Assembly: GCF_050271975.1 (NCBI RefSeq)
Contig: NZ_CP189850.1
Span: 1,860,001-1,924,000, forward strand
DNA from: Litorimonas sp947503715
GTDB taxonomy: Bacteria > Pseudomonadota > Alphaproteobacteria > Caulobacterales > Maricaulaceae
DNA: 64,000 nucleotides
Direction: 5' to 3'
Numbering within the stretch: position 1 is the first letter of the stretch; each line of letters starts with the position of its first letter. Under the pieces are notes generated by a model. That model searched no databases. It saw only the letters and a program-made list of their open reading frames with translations, and was not told the origin of the DNA. The position numbers and the translations under genes are program-made. Positions 16,821-24,932 of this stretch are shown here, one piece after another.

Positions 16821-19352
16821 ATGACCGAGATGATTCGCAATGATAATCCTGCCGTGGCGCCGCTACGGGCCGTCGCGCCCGAATATACAGCGACGAAATC
16901 CGCTCTGCCGCTCTGGTTGGGGGCCTTTGTCGCGCTGGCCGTCCTCCTCGGGGCGCTGATCTTTGTCTGGGCGGGCCGGGATGAATTAGATACGGATGGA
17001 TTTATCATATTGGCGGGTGTCGCCATTGTTGCGCTGCTGGCCATGGTCACATTTATCACGCTTGCGAAAAATCGCGGATTGCGCGACCGTCGTGCGACAA
17101 CGCGCGATACGATCTATTCCGCCGCCTTCTTCAATAGTTCCGTGCCCAGTCTCGTCGTCTCGAACGGAAAAGCCATACATGCCAATCGGGCTTATCTGGA
17201 TTTGGCGAAACATTTGGGCGCGGAGCCTTTGGATGATGCGCCGCCGATTGTTGACCGGCTCTTTACCCGCGCTGGGAATGAAGCCGCCGCAGCGATTTTT
17301 CGTCTCCATCACTTAAGCCGTGGATTGAATTTTGCCGAAGAGCGGATTGATCTCATCACGCCGGAGACTGAATTGCGGCGTTATATATTGCAGGTCAGTC
17401 GTTTGGAAAATTCCAACTTCCTCTGGCAAATCAATACGGCCCCTGTGACGGGGAATGTGGGGCGGGACGTCTTGTCCGAAGCGCCCGTTGGGTTATTCAC
17501 CGTCGATAAATCCGGTCAGATTTTGGCGACAAATGATGTTTTGCAACGCTGGTTAGGTGGTGATGCAACGGAAGCGATTGAGACACTTTCCAGTTTTATC
17601 GAAAGTCCTGATATATTGCTCGGCAGTCCCGCAGAACCCGGACGAACCGTGCGTGCGGATACGCGCCTGATCACGCGTAAGGGCGTTGTGACGCCAACTG
17701 TCATGGTCGCGAATTGGCACACATTGAATTCCGGTGATGTCGTTGCGAGTGTTGCCCTTTACGGTCATTCTACATTGGCCCGACCTGATACAGGTGAGGG
17801 CGTATCAACCAATACCGAATTTAACGGCGAGCGTTATAGCGCTGCGCCTGTTGCTGTCCTGAAACTCGAAGGCGGCGTTATTGGCAAAACGGTCGTCGCA
17901 TCCGCCAATCCGGCCTTTGCGAAAATGTCGGGCACCGAAGACGCGTCCGGAAAGATATTCGGCGATATGTTTATTGAGGATGAGGCTAGCCCGCGTTTCC
18001 TCTCCCGCAACATGTCGCAGACTATTCCGGATATTCCCTATGACGCCACGCTGAAAGTCGCGGGTGGCGGCAGCCTGCCTGTTTCTGTTTACATTGTGCA
18101 TGACAATCAAAACCCGGAGGAGGGCTTTGCCTATCTGGTCAATGTCAGTGCGCGGAAAATGCTGGAAGACCAGCTGGTCCAGAGCCAGAAGATGCAGGCT
18201 ATCGGTCAATTGGCGGCGGGCGTGGCCCATGATTTCAACAATCTCCTGACAGCGATCCGGTTGAATACGGATGAGTTGTTGCAGCGCCATCCCGTGGGCG
18301 ATCCGTCCTATCCTGAGCTCCAGAATATCAACATGACGGGCGCGCGGGCCGCAGCGCTAGTCAAAAAACTTCTCACCTTCTCGCGCAAGGCAACGCGGCG
18401 GTCCGAGCGTTTGGACGTCACCGATACGCTCTCCGACATGGTCGTGACATTGCGTCAGACACTCGGCGAACGGGCGCAGTTGAAAATGGTCCATGCGCGG
18501 GGCCTCCCGCCCGTCATGGCGGATAAATCACAAATCGACACAGTGCTGATGAACCTCTGCGTCAATGCGCGGGACGCGATGGAGGAACAGGGCGGCGGAA
18601 CGATTACGATTAAGTCTGCGAAAATCGCGCGGTCCGAGATTGACGACCCGACCTTGTCCGAGACGCTCAAGATTCTTTCTGATGATGATTTTGTTGTTAT
18701 TTCTGTCGAGGATACGGGCACGGGTATGCCGGATGAGGTGAAGGCGAAAATCTTCGAGCCGTTCTTCACGACGAAGGAGCAGGGCAAGGGCACAGGCCTC
18801 GGCCTAGCGACCGTTTACGGTATTGTGCAGCAGACAGGCGGGCACCTGACCGTTGACTCCGTGATGGGCGAGGGCACGACCTTCCGTATCTACCTCCCTG
18901 CTGCGGGCGATGCGCCGATCGAAGCTGCGCCCGTTGTAAAAGCCGCGCCACCCGCCCGCAAACCCGCCGACCTCGCGGGGCAGGGCAATATCCTCTTTGT
19001 CGAAGATGAGGCCTCCGTGCGCGGGATTGCCGCGAAGGCCCTGCGCAAGAAAGGCTATAAGGTTGTCGAAGCCGAAGACGGCGAAGAGGCTTTGGAAATT
19101 TTGGAAGAGGCGGAGACACCGTTCGACCTGATGATTTCCGATGTGGTTATGCCGGGCCTCGACGGGCCGGGACTGTTAAAAGCGGGGCGGAAAATGTTGG
19201 GCGATGCGCGAATCGTCTTTATCTCCGGCTATGCGGAGGAGGAGTTTTCCGAGCTACTCTCCGAGGAGCCGGACGTCACATTCCTGCCCAAGCCGTTTAC
19301 ATTTGCGGAGCTGGCCGAGAAGGTGAAGTCCGAGATAGGTGTGGTTGAATGA
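16821..19352 (+). CDS. cckA: Cell cycle hybrid sensor histidine kinase/phosphatase CckA
   Basis: CckA sends phosphate through ChpT to the cell cycle regulators CtrA and CpdR in alphaproteobacteria. Two membrane helices (about 30-52 and 58-80) are followed by PAS-like sensor regions to about residue 440. The dimerisation domain has the phosphorylated histidine H470 in VAHDFNNLLTAIR. The HATPase domain shows EDTGTGMP and GKGTGLGLATVYG. A C-terminal receiver begins ILFVEDEASVR, with phosphoacceptor D774 in MISDVVMPGLDG. The 843-aa length exceeds the Caulobacter protein modestly. The ATG has AGGTGAAG 5 bases upstream. It precedes recA. Confidence 0.93.
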   Translation: MTEMIRNDNPAVAPLRAVAPEYTATKSALPLWLGAFVALAVLLGALIFVWAGRDELDTDGFIILAGVAIVALLAMVTFITLAKNRGLRDRRATTRDTIYSAAFFNSSVPSLVVSNGKAIHANRAYLDLAKHLGAEPLDDAPPIVDRLFTRAGNEAAAAIFRLHHLSRGLNFAEERIDLITPETELRRYILQVSRLENSNFLWQINTAPVTGNVGRDVLSEAPVGLFTVDKSGQILATNDVLQRWLGGDATEAIETLSSFIESPDILLGSPAEPGRTVRADTRLITRKGVVTPTVMVANWHTLNSGDVVASVALYGHSTLARPDTGEGVSTNTEFNGERYSAAPVAVLKLEGGVIGKTVVASANPAFAKMSGTEDASGKIFGDMFIEDEASPRFLSRNMSQTIPDIPYDATLKVAGGGSLPVSVYIVHDNQNPEEGFAYLVNVSARKMLEDQLVQSQKMQAIGQLAAGVAHDFNNLLTAIRLNTDELLQRHPVGDPSYPELQNINMTGARAAALVKKLLTFSRKATRRSERLDVTDTLSDMVVTLRQTLGERAQLKMVHARGLPPVMADKSQIDTVLMNLCVNARDAMEEQGGGTITIKSAKIARSEIDDPTLSETLKILSDDDFVVISVEDTGTGMPDEVKAKIFEPFFTTKEQGKGTGLGLATVYGIVQQTGGHLTVDSVMGEGTTFRIYLPAAGDAPIEAAPVVKAAPPARKPADLAGQGNILFVEDEASVRGIAAKALRKKGYKVVEAEDGEEALEILEEAETPFDLMISDVVMPGLDGPGLLKAGRKMLGDARIVFISGYAEEEFSELLSEEPDVTFLPKPFTFAELAEKVKSEIGVVE

Positions 19353-19386
19353 GCGTAAGTCTCTGAAAACAAACATTTGAACATGT

Positions 19387-19401
19387 GTTCTTTTTTTGTT
19401 C
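19387..19401 (+). promoter_or_regulatory. LexA (SOS) operator of recA
   Basis: GTTC at 19387-19390 and GTTC at 19398-19401 are separated by exactly 7 bases, all T. GTTC-N7-GTTC is the established alphaproteobacterial SOS box. It lies 115 bases upstream of the recA start in the cckA-recA spacer. A neighbouring GAACATGTGTTC overlaps its left half and could add to binding. The operator position makes DNA-damage induction of recA very likely. Confidence 0.88.
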
Positions 19402-19515
19402 TTTTTGCTTGAATATGCGGAACAAATATGAAACATACGATTTAACGGCAGTCCGATTGCAGCCGTAACTTTTAAAACCGTCGAAGGGCTCCGGCGGCAT
19501 ATTGGAGTTAATCTC

Positions 19516-20622
19516 ATGGCGAGAAATAGCACACCTCTCAAAGTCGTCGAAAAGGCGTCAGACAAGAATAAGAGCGCGGCACTCGACGCAGCTCTGTCAC
19601 AAATTGACCGCGCCTTTGGCAAGAATTCGGTCATGAAACTGGGCGATAAGTCCACAATGGATGTTGAAGCGATCTCAACCGGTTCACTCGGTCTCGATAT
19701 CGCGCTCGGTATAGGCGGCTTGCCAAAAGGCCGTGTTGTTGAAATTTACGGGCCGGAATCTTCCGGTAAAACAACACTGACTCTCCACGCGATTGCGGAA
19801 TGTCAGAAAGCGGGCGGCGTTGCGGCCTTTATCGATGCGGAACATGCGCTTGATCCAGTCTATGCGGCCAAGCTGGGCGTGGACGTGAACGAACTTCTCA
19901 TTGCGCAGCCTGATACGGGCGAGCAGGCTTTGGAAATCGCCGATACGCTCGTGCGCTCCGGTGCAATTGATATTCTCGTCATTGACTCCGTTGCCGCCTT
20001 GACACCGCGCGCTGAACTTGAGGGCGACATGGGCGATAGCCTGCCGGGTTTGCAAGCGCGTCTGATGAGCCAGGCCCTGCGCAAGCTGACAGGGTCGATC
20101 TCGAAATCCGGTTGTATGGTCATCTTCATCAACCAGATTCGGATGAAAATCGGCGTCATGTACGGCTCACCCGAAACAACAACGGGCGGTAACGCCTTGA
20201 AATTCTACGCCTCTGTCCGTCTCGATATCCGTCGCATCGGTGCCATCAAATATCGCGACGAAGTCATTGGCAACCAGACCCGCGTGAAAGTCGTGAAGAA
20301 CAAAGTCGCGCCGCCTTTCCGTCAGGTCGAGTTCGATATCATGTATGGTGAGGGTATTTCCAAAACGGGTGAGTTGATTGACCTCGGCGTGAAAGCTGAA
20401 GTCGTTGAGAAGTCCGGCTCTTGGTACTCCTATGGTGATGAGCGTATTGGCCAGGGCCGCGAGAATGTTCGCAAATTTCTCCTCGCCAATCCGGACATGG
20501 CCAATGATATCGAGCGCCGCATCCGCATGAATGAAGGTCTGATCGAGGACGAGCTTCTCATGCCCAAGCAGGAACAGGTCGAGGATAATGGCGAAGAACC
20601 CAAACTCGGTCTGGGCGCCTAG
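19516..20622 (+). CDS. recA: Recombinase RecA
   Basis: RecA forms filaments on single-stranded DNA, drives strand exchange and stimulates LexA self-cleavage. The P-loop GPESSGKTTL is at about residues 78-87, Walker B is IDILVIDSVAAL, and the L2 loop region GGNALKFYASVRLDIRR is intact. The 368-aa length is normal, with the usual acidic C-terminal tail. The start ATG gives MARNSTPLKVVEKASDKNK, followed by the family sequence SAALDAALSQIDRAFG. A consensus LexA box lies upstream, and a probable terminator follows at 20764-20794. Confidence 0.98.
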   Translation: MARNSTPLKVVEKASDKNKSAALDAALSQIDRAFGKNSVMKLGDKSTMDVEAISTGSLGLDIALGIGGLPKGRVVEIYGPESSGKTTLTLHAIAECQKAGGVAAFIDAEHALDPVYAAKLGVDVNELLIAQPDTGEQALEIADTLVRSGAIDILVIDSVAALTPRAELEGDMGDSLPGLQARLMSQALRKLTGSISKSGCMVIFINQIRMKIGVMYGSPETTTGGNALKFYASVRLDIRRIGAIKYRDEVIGNQTRVKVVKNKVAPPFRQVEFDIMYGEGISKTGELIDLGVKAEVVEKSGSWYSYGDERIGQGRENVRKFLLANPDMANDIERRIRMNEGLIEDELLMPKQEQVEDNGEEPKLGLGA

Positions 20623-20763
20623 TCAACAGGGCCCCCTCGGATCTTACAGTAACGGCTGAACATCCCCATTGATCTCCGCTCCCGAAATCCGGCGGGGGTC
20701 AGTTTCGTCTCTTCCCCGCTGCCCGTCCCCCGACACTGGCAGAATTGAGACAGAGTTCAGTCA

Positions 20764-20799
20764 AAAGAGCGCTTGGCACTGTCAGGCGCTCTTTCTATA
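20764..20799 (+). terminator. Probable intrinsic terminator after recA
   Basis: AAAGAGCGC (20764-20772) pairs perfectly with GCGCTCTTT (20786-20794) around a 13-base loop, followed by CTATAT. It lies about 140 bases past the recA stop and before the alaS start. Its presence inside the longest open alaS frame argues that alaS does not begin at the upstream ATG at 20745. Confidence 0.65.
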
Positions 20800-20828
20800 T
20801 GAAGCGCTCGCTTTATGGATTTATCCCT

Positions 20829-23462
20829 ATGACATCGTTGAATGATATCCGGTCCCAGTTTTTGGGCTTCTTTGAAAATAACGCGCATACCGTTGCGCCG
20901 AGTTCTCCGCTAGTGCCAAAAGATGATCCGACTCTGCTCTTCGTCAATGCGGGTATGGTCCAGTTCAAGGACTGGTTTACGGGTGCGCTCACCCCCGATT
21001 TTCCGCGCGCCGCGACCTCGCAGAAGTGCGTGCGGGCGGGCGGTAAGCATAATGATCTCGACAATGTCGGTTATACGGCGCGGCACCACACATTTTTTGA
21101 GATGCTCGGCAATTTCAGCTTCGGCGATTATTTCAAAGCGGAAGCCATTGAACATGCGTGGAAATTGATCACGGAAGATTTCGGCCTCCCGAAGGAAAAA
21201 CTCCTCGTCACAGTTTACCACACGGATGATGTCGCTTTCGATCTCTGGAAAAAGATTGCGGGTTTGCCGGATGACCGCATCATTCGCATCGCGACCTCTG
21301 ATAATTTTTGGGCCATGGGCGATACGGGTCCCTGCGGGCCCTGTTCTGAAATCTTCTTTGACCACGGCCCTGAAATTCCGGGCGGCCCTCCTGGCTCACC
21401 GGATGAGGACGGCGATCGGTTCATCGAAATCTGGAACCTCGTTTTCATGCAATATGAGCGACGGGCTGACGGGACACAGGTGGATCTGCCAAAACCGTCC
21501 ATCGATACGGGTATGGGCCTAGAACGTATCGCAGCCATCCTGCAGGGGCAGCACGATAATTACGATATTGACCTGTTCAAAACACTCATTGGCGCGTCTG
21601 TGGACCTGACGGGTGTAAAAGCCGAAGGCGAGGCGAAATTCAGCCACCGCGTCATTGCCGATCATCTTCGCAGTTGCTCTTTCCTCATGGCGGATGGCGT
21701 CTCGCCGTCCAATGAAGGGCGTGGCTATGTCCTGCGCCGCATCATGCGCCGTGCCATGCGCCATGCCCATATTCTCGGCGCGAAAGACCCGCTCATGCAC
21801 CGTCTCGTCCCGACCCTTGTGGGCGAGATGGGCAAGGCTTATGGCGAATTGGGCCGCGCCCAAGCCAATATCGAATCCGTGTTCGAGCAGGAAGAGATCC
21901 GCTTCCGCCGCACATTAGGCCGCGGCACGGCACTGTTGGAGGAGGCGACAGCCGACCTATCCAAAGGCGACAAACTCGATGGCCGCACGGCTTTCACATT
22001 ATACGACACATACGGCTTCCCCCTCGACCTGACGCAGGACGCGCTCCGCGCCAAAGGCATAGAAGTCGATACAGACGGGTTCGACGTCGCCATGACGGAA
22101 CAACGCGAGCAGTCCAAAGCCGATGGCGGGAAATTTGCTGGCGGCGCAGGCGAAGAACTCTTCAAAGCCTTGCGCGAAGAGGGCGGCCCGACAGAATTTA
22201 CAGGCTATGATAATCTCTCCAGCGGGCAGGGCGTCGTCGCCCTCATCCAGAATGATGTTGCAGTCGGCGAAGCCACGGATGGCGATGTCGTCTTCCTCAC
22301 ACACGAAACCCCGTTCTACGCCGAATCCGGCGGGCAGGCGGGCGATAAGGGTGTAGCTATTTTTGAAAATGGCGCACGCATAGAGATTGCGGACGTCCAG
22401 AAACGCGCGGGCGATCTCCACGCTCATATCGGCACATTATCCGGCATAGTGAAGGTCGGCGACGAAGCGCATCTGGCCGTTGATGCGGATAATCGCGAAC
22501 GCACGAAACGCAACCATTCCGCCGCGCATCTTCTGCACGAAGCCCTGCGCCGCGTGCTGGGCGAACATGTCGCGCAAAAGGGTCAGATGGTCGACGGTGA
22601 ACGCATCCGTTTCGACATTTCCCATCCTTCCGCCATCACCCGCGAAGAACTCGGGCGGGTCGAGGATGAGGTGAACGCCGTCATCCAACAGAACAAGCCC
22701 GCCGAGACAAAACTCATGGAGCCGCAAGCCGCGATTGAAGCGGGTGCGGTTGCGCTATTTGGCGAGAAATATGGTGATGAAGTCCGTGTGCTCTCCCTAG
22801 GCGATCCACTGGACGAGAGCGACAAACCCTATTCCGTCGAACTCTGCGGCGGAACCCATGTTGACCGCACGGGCGATATTGCGCTGTTCAAGGTCACAAA
22901 TGAAGGGGCCGTCGCGGCCGGTATTCGCCGTGTCGAAGGCGTCACGGGCGAAGCGGCGCGCCAATATCTGGAAGGCCAAGCCGGAATCACCCGTCAGGCT
23001 GCCGATATTTTCAAGACAAAACCCGAAGATGTCCCGTCCCGGATTGAAGCTCTCATGGCGGAACGCAAACAGCTTGAAAAAGATCTGTCCGAGGCGAAAA
23101 AGCAACTCGCCCTCGGCGGCGGTGGTGCAGCTTCCGGCCCAGAAGACATCAATGGAATCAGCTTCTTGGGACGAGTTCTTGACGGCGTGTCCGGCAAAGA
23201 TCTGCGCTCCATGTTGAACGAGCAGATGGACCAGCTCGGCTCCGGCATTGTCGCTTTCGTCGCTCGCGACGGCGGCAAAGTGGCTGTGGCGGTTGCCGTG
23301 TCAAAGGATGTGCAAGCCACCCATTCCGCCTCTGATCTCGTCAATAAGGGCGCGGCGGAAGTTGGCGGGCGCGGCGGCGGCAAACCCGGCATGGCGCAGG
23401 CGGGCGGCAGTCAGCCTGAAAATGCGGATGCGGCTCTCGCGGCAATCAAGGCCGCTATCTAA
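20829..23462 (+). CDS. alaS: Alanine--tRNA ligase
   Basis: AlaRS charges tRNA-Ala and clears mischarged Ser/Gly-tRNA. The N-terminal catalytic domain shows PSSPLVPKDDPTLLFVNAGM and RHHTFFEMLGNFSFGDYF; the tRNA recognition domain follows, then the editing domain with NHSAAHLLHEALRRVLG (HxxxH zinc site) and CGGTHVDRTGDI, and the C-Ala domain to the end. I chose the ATG at 20829 (877 aa), giving MTSLNDIRSQF, the classical N-terminus. The frame opens 28 codons earlier, but that stretch contains a hairpin terminator. arfB follows after 5 bases. Confidence 0.96.
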   Translation: MTSLNDIRSQFLGFFENNAHTVAPSSPLVPKDDPTLLFVNAGMVQFKDWFTGALTPDFPRAATSQKCVRAGGKHNDLDNVGYTARHHTFFEMLGNFSFGDYFKAEAIEHAWKLITEDFGLPKEKLLVTVYHTDDVAFDLWKKIAGLPDDRIIRIATSDNFWAMGDTGPCGPCSEIFFDHGPEIPGGPPGSPDEDGDRFIEIWNLVFMQYERRADGTQVDLPKPSIDTGMGLERIAAILQGQHDNYDIDLFKTLIGASVDLTGVKAEGEAKFSHRVIADHLRSCSFLMADGVSPSNEGRGYVLRRIMRRAMRHAHILGAKDPLMHRLVPTLVGEMGKAYGELGRAQANIESVFEQEEIRFRRTLGRGTALLEEATADLSKGDKLDGRTAFTLYDTYGFPLDLTQDALRAKGIEVDTDGFDVAMTEQREQSKADGGKFAGGAGEELFKALREEGGPTEFTGYDNLSSGQGVVALIQNDVAVGEATDGDVVFLTHETPFYAESGGQAGDKGVAIFENGARIEIADVQKRAGDLHAHIGTLSGIVKVGDEAHLAVDADNRERTKRNHSAAHLLHEALRRVLGEHVAQKGQMVDGERIRFDISHPSAITREELGRVEDEVNAVIQQNKPAETKLMEPQAAIEAGAVALFGEKYGDEVRVLSLGDPLDESDKPYSVELCGGTHVDRTGDIALFKVTNEGAVAAGIRRVEGVTGEAARQYLEGQAGITRQAADIFKTKPEDVPSRIEALMAERKQLEKDLSEAKKQLALGGGGAASGPEDINGISFLGRVLDGVSGKDLRSMLNEQMDQLGSGIVAFVARDGGKVAVAVAVSKDVQATHSASDLVNKGAAEVGGRGGGKPGMAQAGGSQPENADAALAAIKAAI

Positions 23463-23467
23463 GACGG

Positions 23468-23893
23468 ATGGACGACCCGCTTTATATCGACAAGCGGTTC
23501 TCTGTGCCGTCCTATGCGATTGAGACATCTGCTATTCGGTCGTCCGGCCCGGGTGGGCAATCGGTGAATAAAACCAATTCCGCCATACAGTTACGCTGTG
23601 ATTTAAACAGTTTTCATATCCCCGAAACCTATCGTCGCCGCATCAATAATTTCCGTGATTCCCGCATCACGCAGGACGGGGTCGTCGTGATTAAGGCGCA
23701 AAACCATCGCAGCCAGAACCGCAATCTGGAGGATGCGGTCAGGCGTCTGAAGTCATTGCTGAAGAAAGCCATTTATGTGGAGCTGCCGCGCAAGAAGACG
23801 CGGCCGAGTTGGAGTTCGAAGAAGCGGTCGATAAAAGCGGCGAAACGCCGAAGTGAGATTAAGAGCCTGCGGGGGCGGGTCAAGGATTGGTGA
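23468..23893 (+). CDS. arfB: Alternative ribosome-rescue peptidyl-tRNA hydrolase ArfB
   Basis: ArfB (YaeJ) enters stalled ribosomes that lack a stop codon and hydrolyses the peptidyl-tRNA. The catalytic GGQ is at residues 29-31 in RSSGPGGQSVNKTNSA. The basic C-terminal tail (RKKTRPSWSSKKRSIKAAKRR) matches the segment that threads into the empty mRNA channel. At 141 aa it is full length and far too short to be a release factor. It begins 5 bases after alaS and is presumably co-transcribed with it. Confidence 0.94.
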   Translation: MDDPLYIDKRFSVPSYAIETSAIRSSGPGGQSVNKTNSAIQLRCDLNSFHIPETYRRRINNFRDSRITQDGVVVIKAQNHRSQNRNLEDAVRRLKSLLKKAIYVELPRKKTRPSWSSKKRSIKAAKRRSEIKSLRGRVKDW

Positions 23894-23970
23894 GAGACGT
23901 CAATCCGCATTTAAGTGAAACTATATCCCCATTTTTGCGACTATAATAATTCCTGAAACCGCAAACCACT

Positions 23971-24084
23971 GTCACCCCGCACAAGCCCGAAGGGTGAAGA
24001 TGCGGGGCCTAACGATTACAAAACGTTAGCTTAATTTATTTGACGATAGGTCCTGCATCTCCACTGCGTTGCGTGCGGGATGAC
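23971..24084 (+). repeat. Short palindromic intergenic element, locus A
   Basis: The 114-base element has terminal inverted repeats: GTCACCCCGCAC at the left and GTGCGGGATGAC at the right, 11 of 12 paired. It shares blocks GCCTAACGATTACA, GATAGGTCC and the ends with 60920-61026 on the opposite strand. It carries no reading frame. It resembles the REP/MITE-like intergenic palindromes seen in many alphaproteobacteria. It immediately precedes the larger repeat at 24165, as its partner does at the other locus. Confidence 0.8.
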
Positions 24085-24164
24085 ATTGGAAAGTCGTCGG
24101 TAGGGTTGGTAGCCAATCCTCATTTATAAATAGAATGATCCCCACTTAACGCAATGCGCATATG

Positions 24165-24620
24165 TTTAAGTCGTTCTTTCAGACACGGGACAGGTAGGAG
24201 CTCACCTGCTGGTCTGGGGGACGGTGGGGTTGAGCATCCGGCGGTGAGACGTCGGACTGAGCCGGACCTTTTTGAACGAGAGCCGACCGGCTGTTCCAAG
24301 TGGGCAGACTCTGGGGTTTATTCGACCGGCCGTTCAATCAAAAACCATTGCCGCGTGGCCTTGTATTTGGCGTGAGCCCGATGCGAGAGCGCAAAGGCTT
24401 CGCCGCCTGGAAATGGTGAAGTCTGAGATTTGGACGATGTAACGGTTTCGCCGACCTCTCCCCGGACCTCACGCGCATGGCCTTTTGCGTAAAACAAAGA
24501 TGAAAGACCTACCCTTGGTACTCCATCGCTGGAGGCCCCACGCGGACAGTCCCTTCTTTTTCGATCCCTGCCGGCCCCAAGATGGGCGGTCGCAGTTTTC
24601 GCGCATCCGCATAACTGATA
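24165..24620 (+). repeat. Long dispersed repeat with conserved RNA-like structure, copy A
   Basis: About 450 bases match the reverse complement of 60217-60665. Similarity begins near CATATG (24159) and runs through blocks such as CAGACACGGGACAGG, GAGAGCCGACCGGC, TTCCAAGTGGG, GGGGTTTATTCGACCGGCCG, TGAGATTTGG, CTCACGCGC and CCACGCGGAC, with indels in the 3' half. This element accounts for most of the 825-base gene-free stretch between arfB and rpmF. The 3' half carries a broken reading frame (stops) where copy B is open for 82 codons, but I do not believe either is a protein. Confidence 0.82.
24175..24345 (+). ncRNA. Candidate structured RNA domain, copy A
   Basis: Helix I: TCTTTCAGA (24175-24183) with TCTGGGGGA (24213-24221), with G-U pairs. 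Helix II: CAGGT (24191-24195) with ACCTG (24204-24208). Helix III: CCGGC (24238-24242) with GTCGG (24251-24255). Helix IV: TTTTTGAACG (24269-24278) with CGTTC (24331-24335) and TCAAAAA (24338-24344). Helix V: CTG (24291-24293) with CAG (24305-24307) closing a conserved TTCCAAGTGGG loop. Copy B differs at several of these positions yet keeps pairing. No known RNA family was recognised; ribosomal-protein leader RNAs were considered but not supported. Confidence 0.5.
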
Positions 24621-24668
24621 AACGGCTTGCACATTGCGTATTCTGCCATTAGGTAGCGCCCAACGCAC

Positions 24669-24697
24669 GCGACCCCTGTATCGGGAGTCGCTTTTTT
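24669..24697 (+). terminator. Intrinsic terminator or attenuator just upstream of rpmF
   Basis: GCGAC (24669-24673) pairs with GTCGC (24687-24691), extended by CCC/GGG around a bulged A, followed by six Ts (24692-24697). It is 22 bases before the rpmF ATG. Either it ends a transcript from the repeat region (the candidate RNA would then be about 520 bases) or it attenuates rpmF. An rpmF promoter between it and the gene would be very cramped, which favours read-through control. Confidence 0.7.
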
Positions 24698-24718
24698 GAT
24701 TTATAAATGGAGGCCCCG

Positions 24719-24898
24719 ATGGCTGTCCCTAAGTCCAAGATTTCCAACTCGCGCCGCGGCATGCGCCGTTCGCACGACTCCCTGACCGCAACCAACTACG
24801 TCGAAGATAAAGACAGTGGTGAACTGCGTCGTCAGCACCACATCGACCTGAAATCAGGCATGTATAAAGGTCGTCAGGTTCTGACCCCTAAAGACTAA
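24719..24898 (+). CDS. rpmF: 50S ribosomal protein L32
   Basis: L32 is a small zinc-ribbon-like protein of the large ribosomal subunit. The 59-aa product begins MAVPKSKISNSRRGMRRSHD, the standard family N-terminus. It lacks the zinc-binding cysteines, as in other proteobacterial L32 proteins. I chose the ATG at 24719, which has GGAGG 6 bases upstream; an ATG at 24707 would consume that ribosome site. Here rpmF is followed by eno, not by plsX-fabH as in many bacteria. Confidence 0.96.
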   Translation: MAVPKSKISNSRRGMRRSHDSLTATNYVEDKDSGELRRQHHIDLKSGMYKGRQVLTPKD

Positions 24899-24932
24899 GT
24901 CTTTCACACTACATTATTATTAGGAGCCTCCC

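Noticed and set aside
24154..24375. A 73-codon plus-strand frame over the candidate structured RNA
   Set aside because: Copy B does not keep this frame, and its differences preserve base pairing rather than codons.
24165..24620. Ribosomal-protein leader, RNase P RNA, tmRNA, 6S RNA or SRP RNA as identity of the long repeat
   Set aside because: None of the consensus segments I know for these RNAs is present, and two diverged copies away from the matching genes do not fit; left unnamed.
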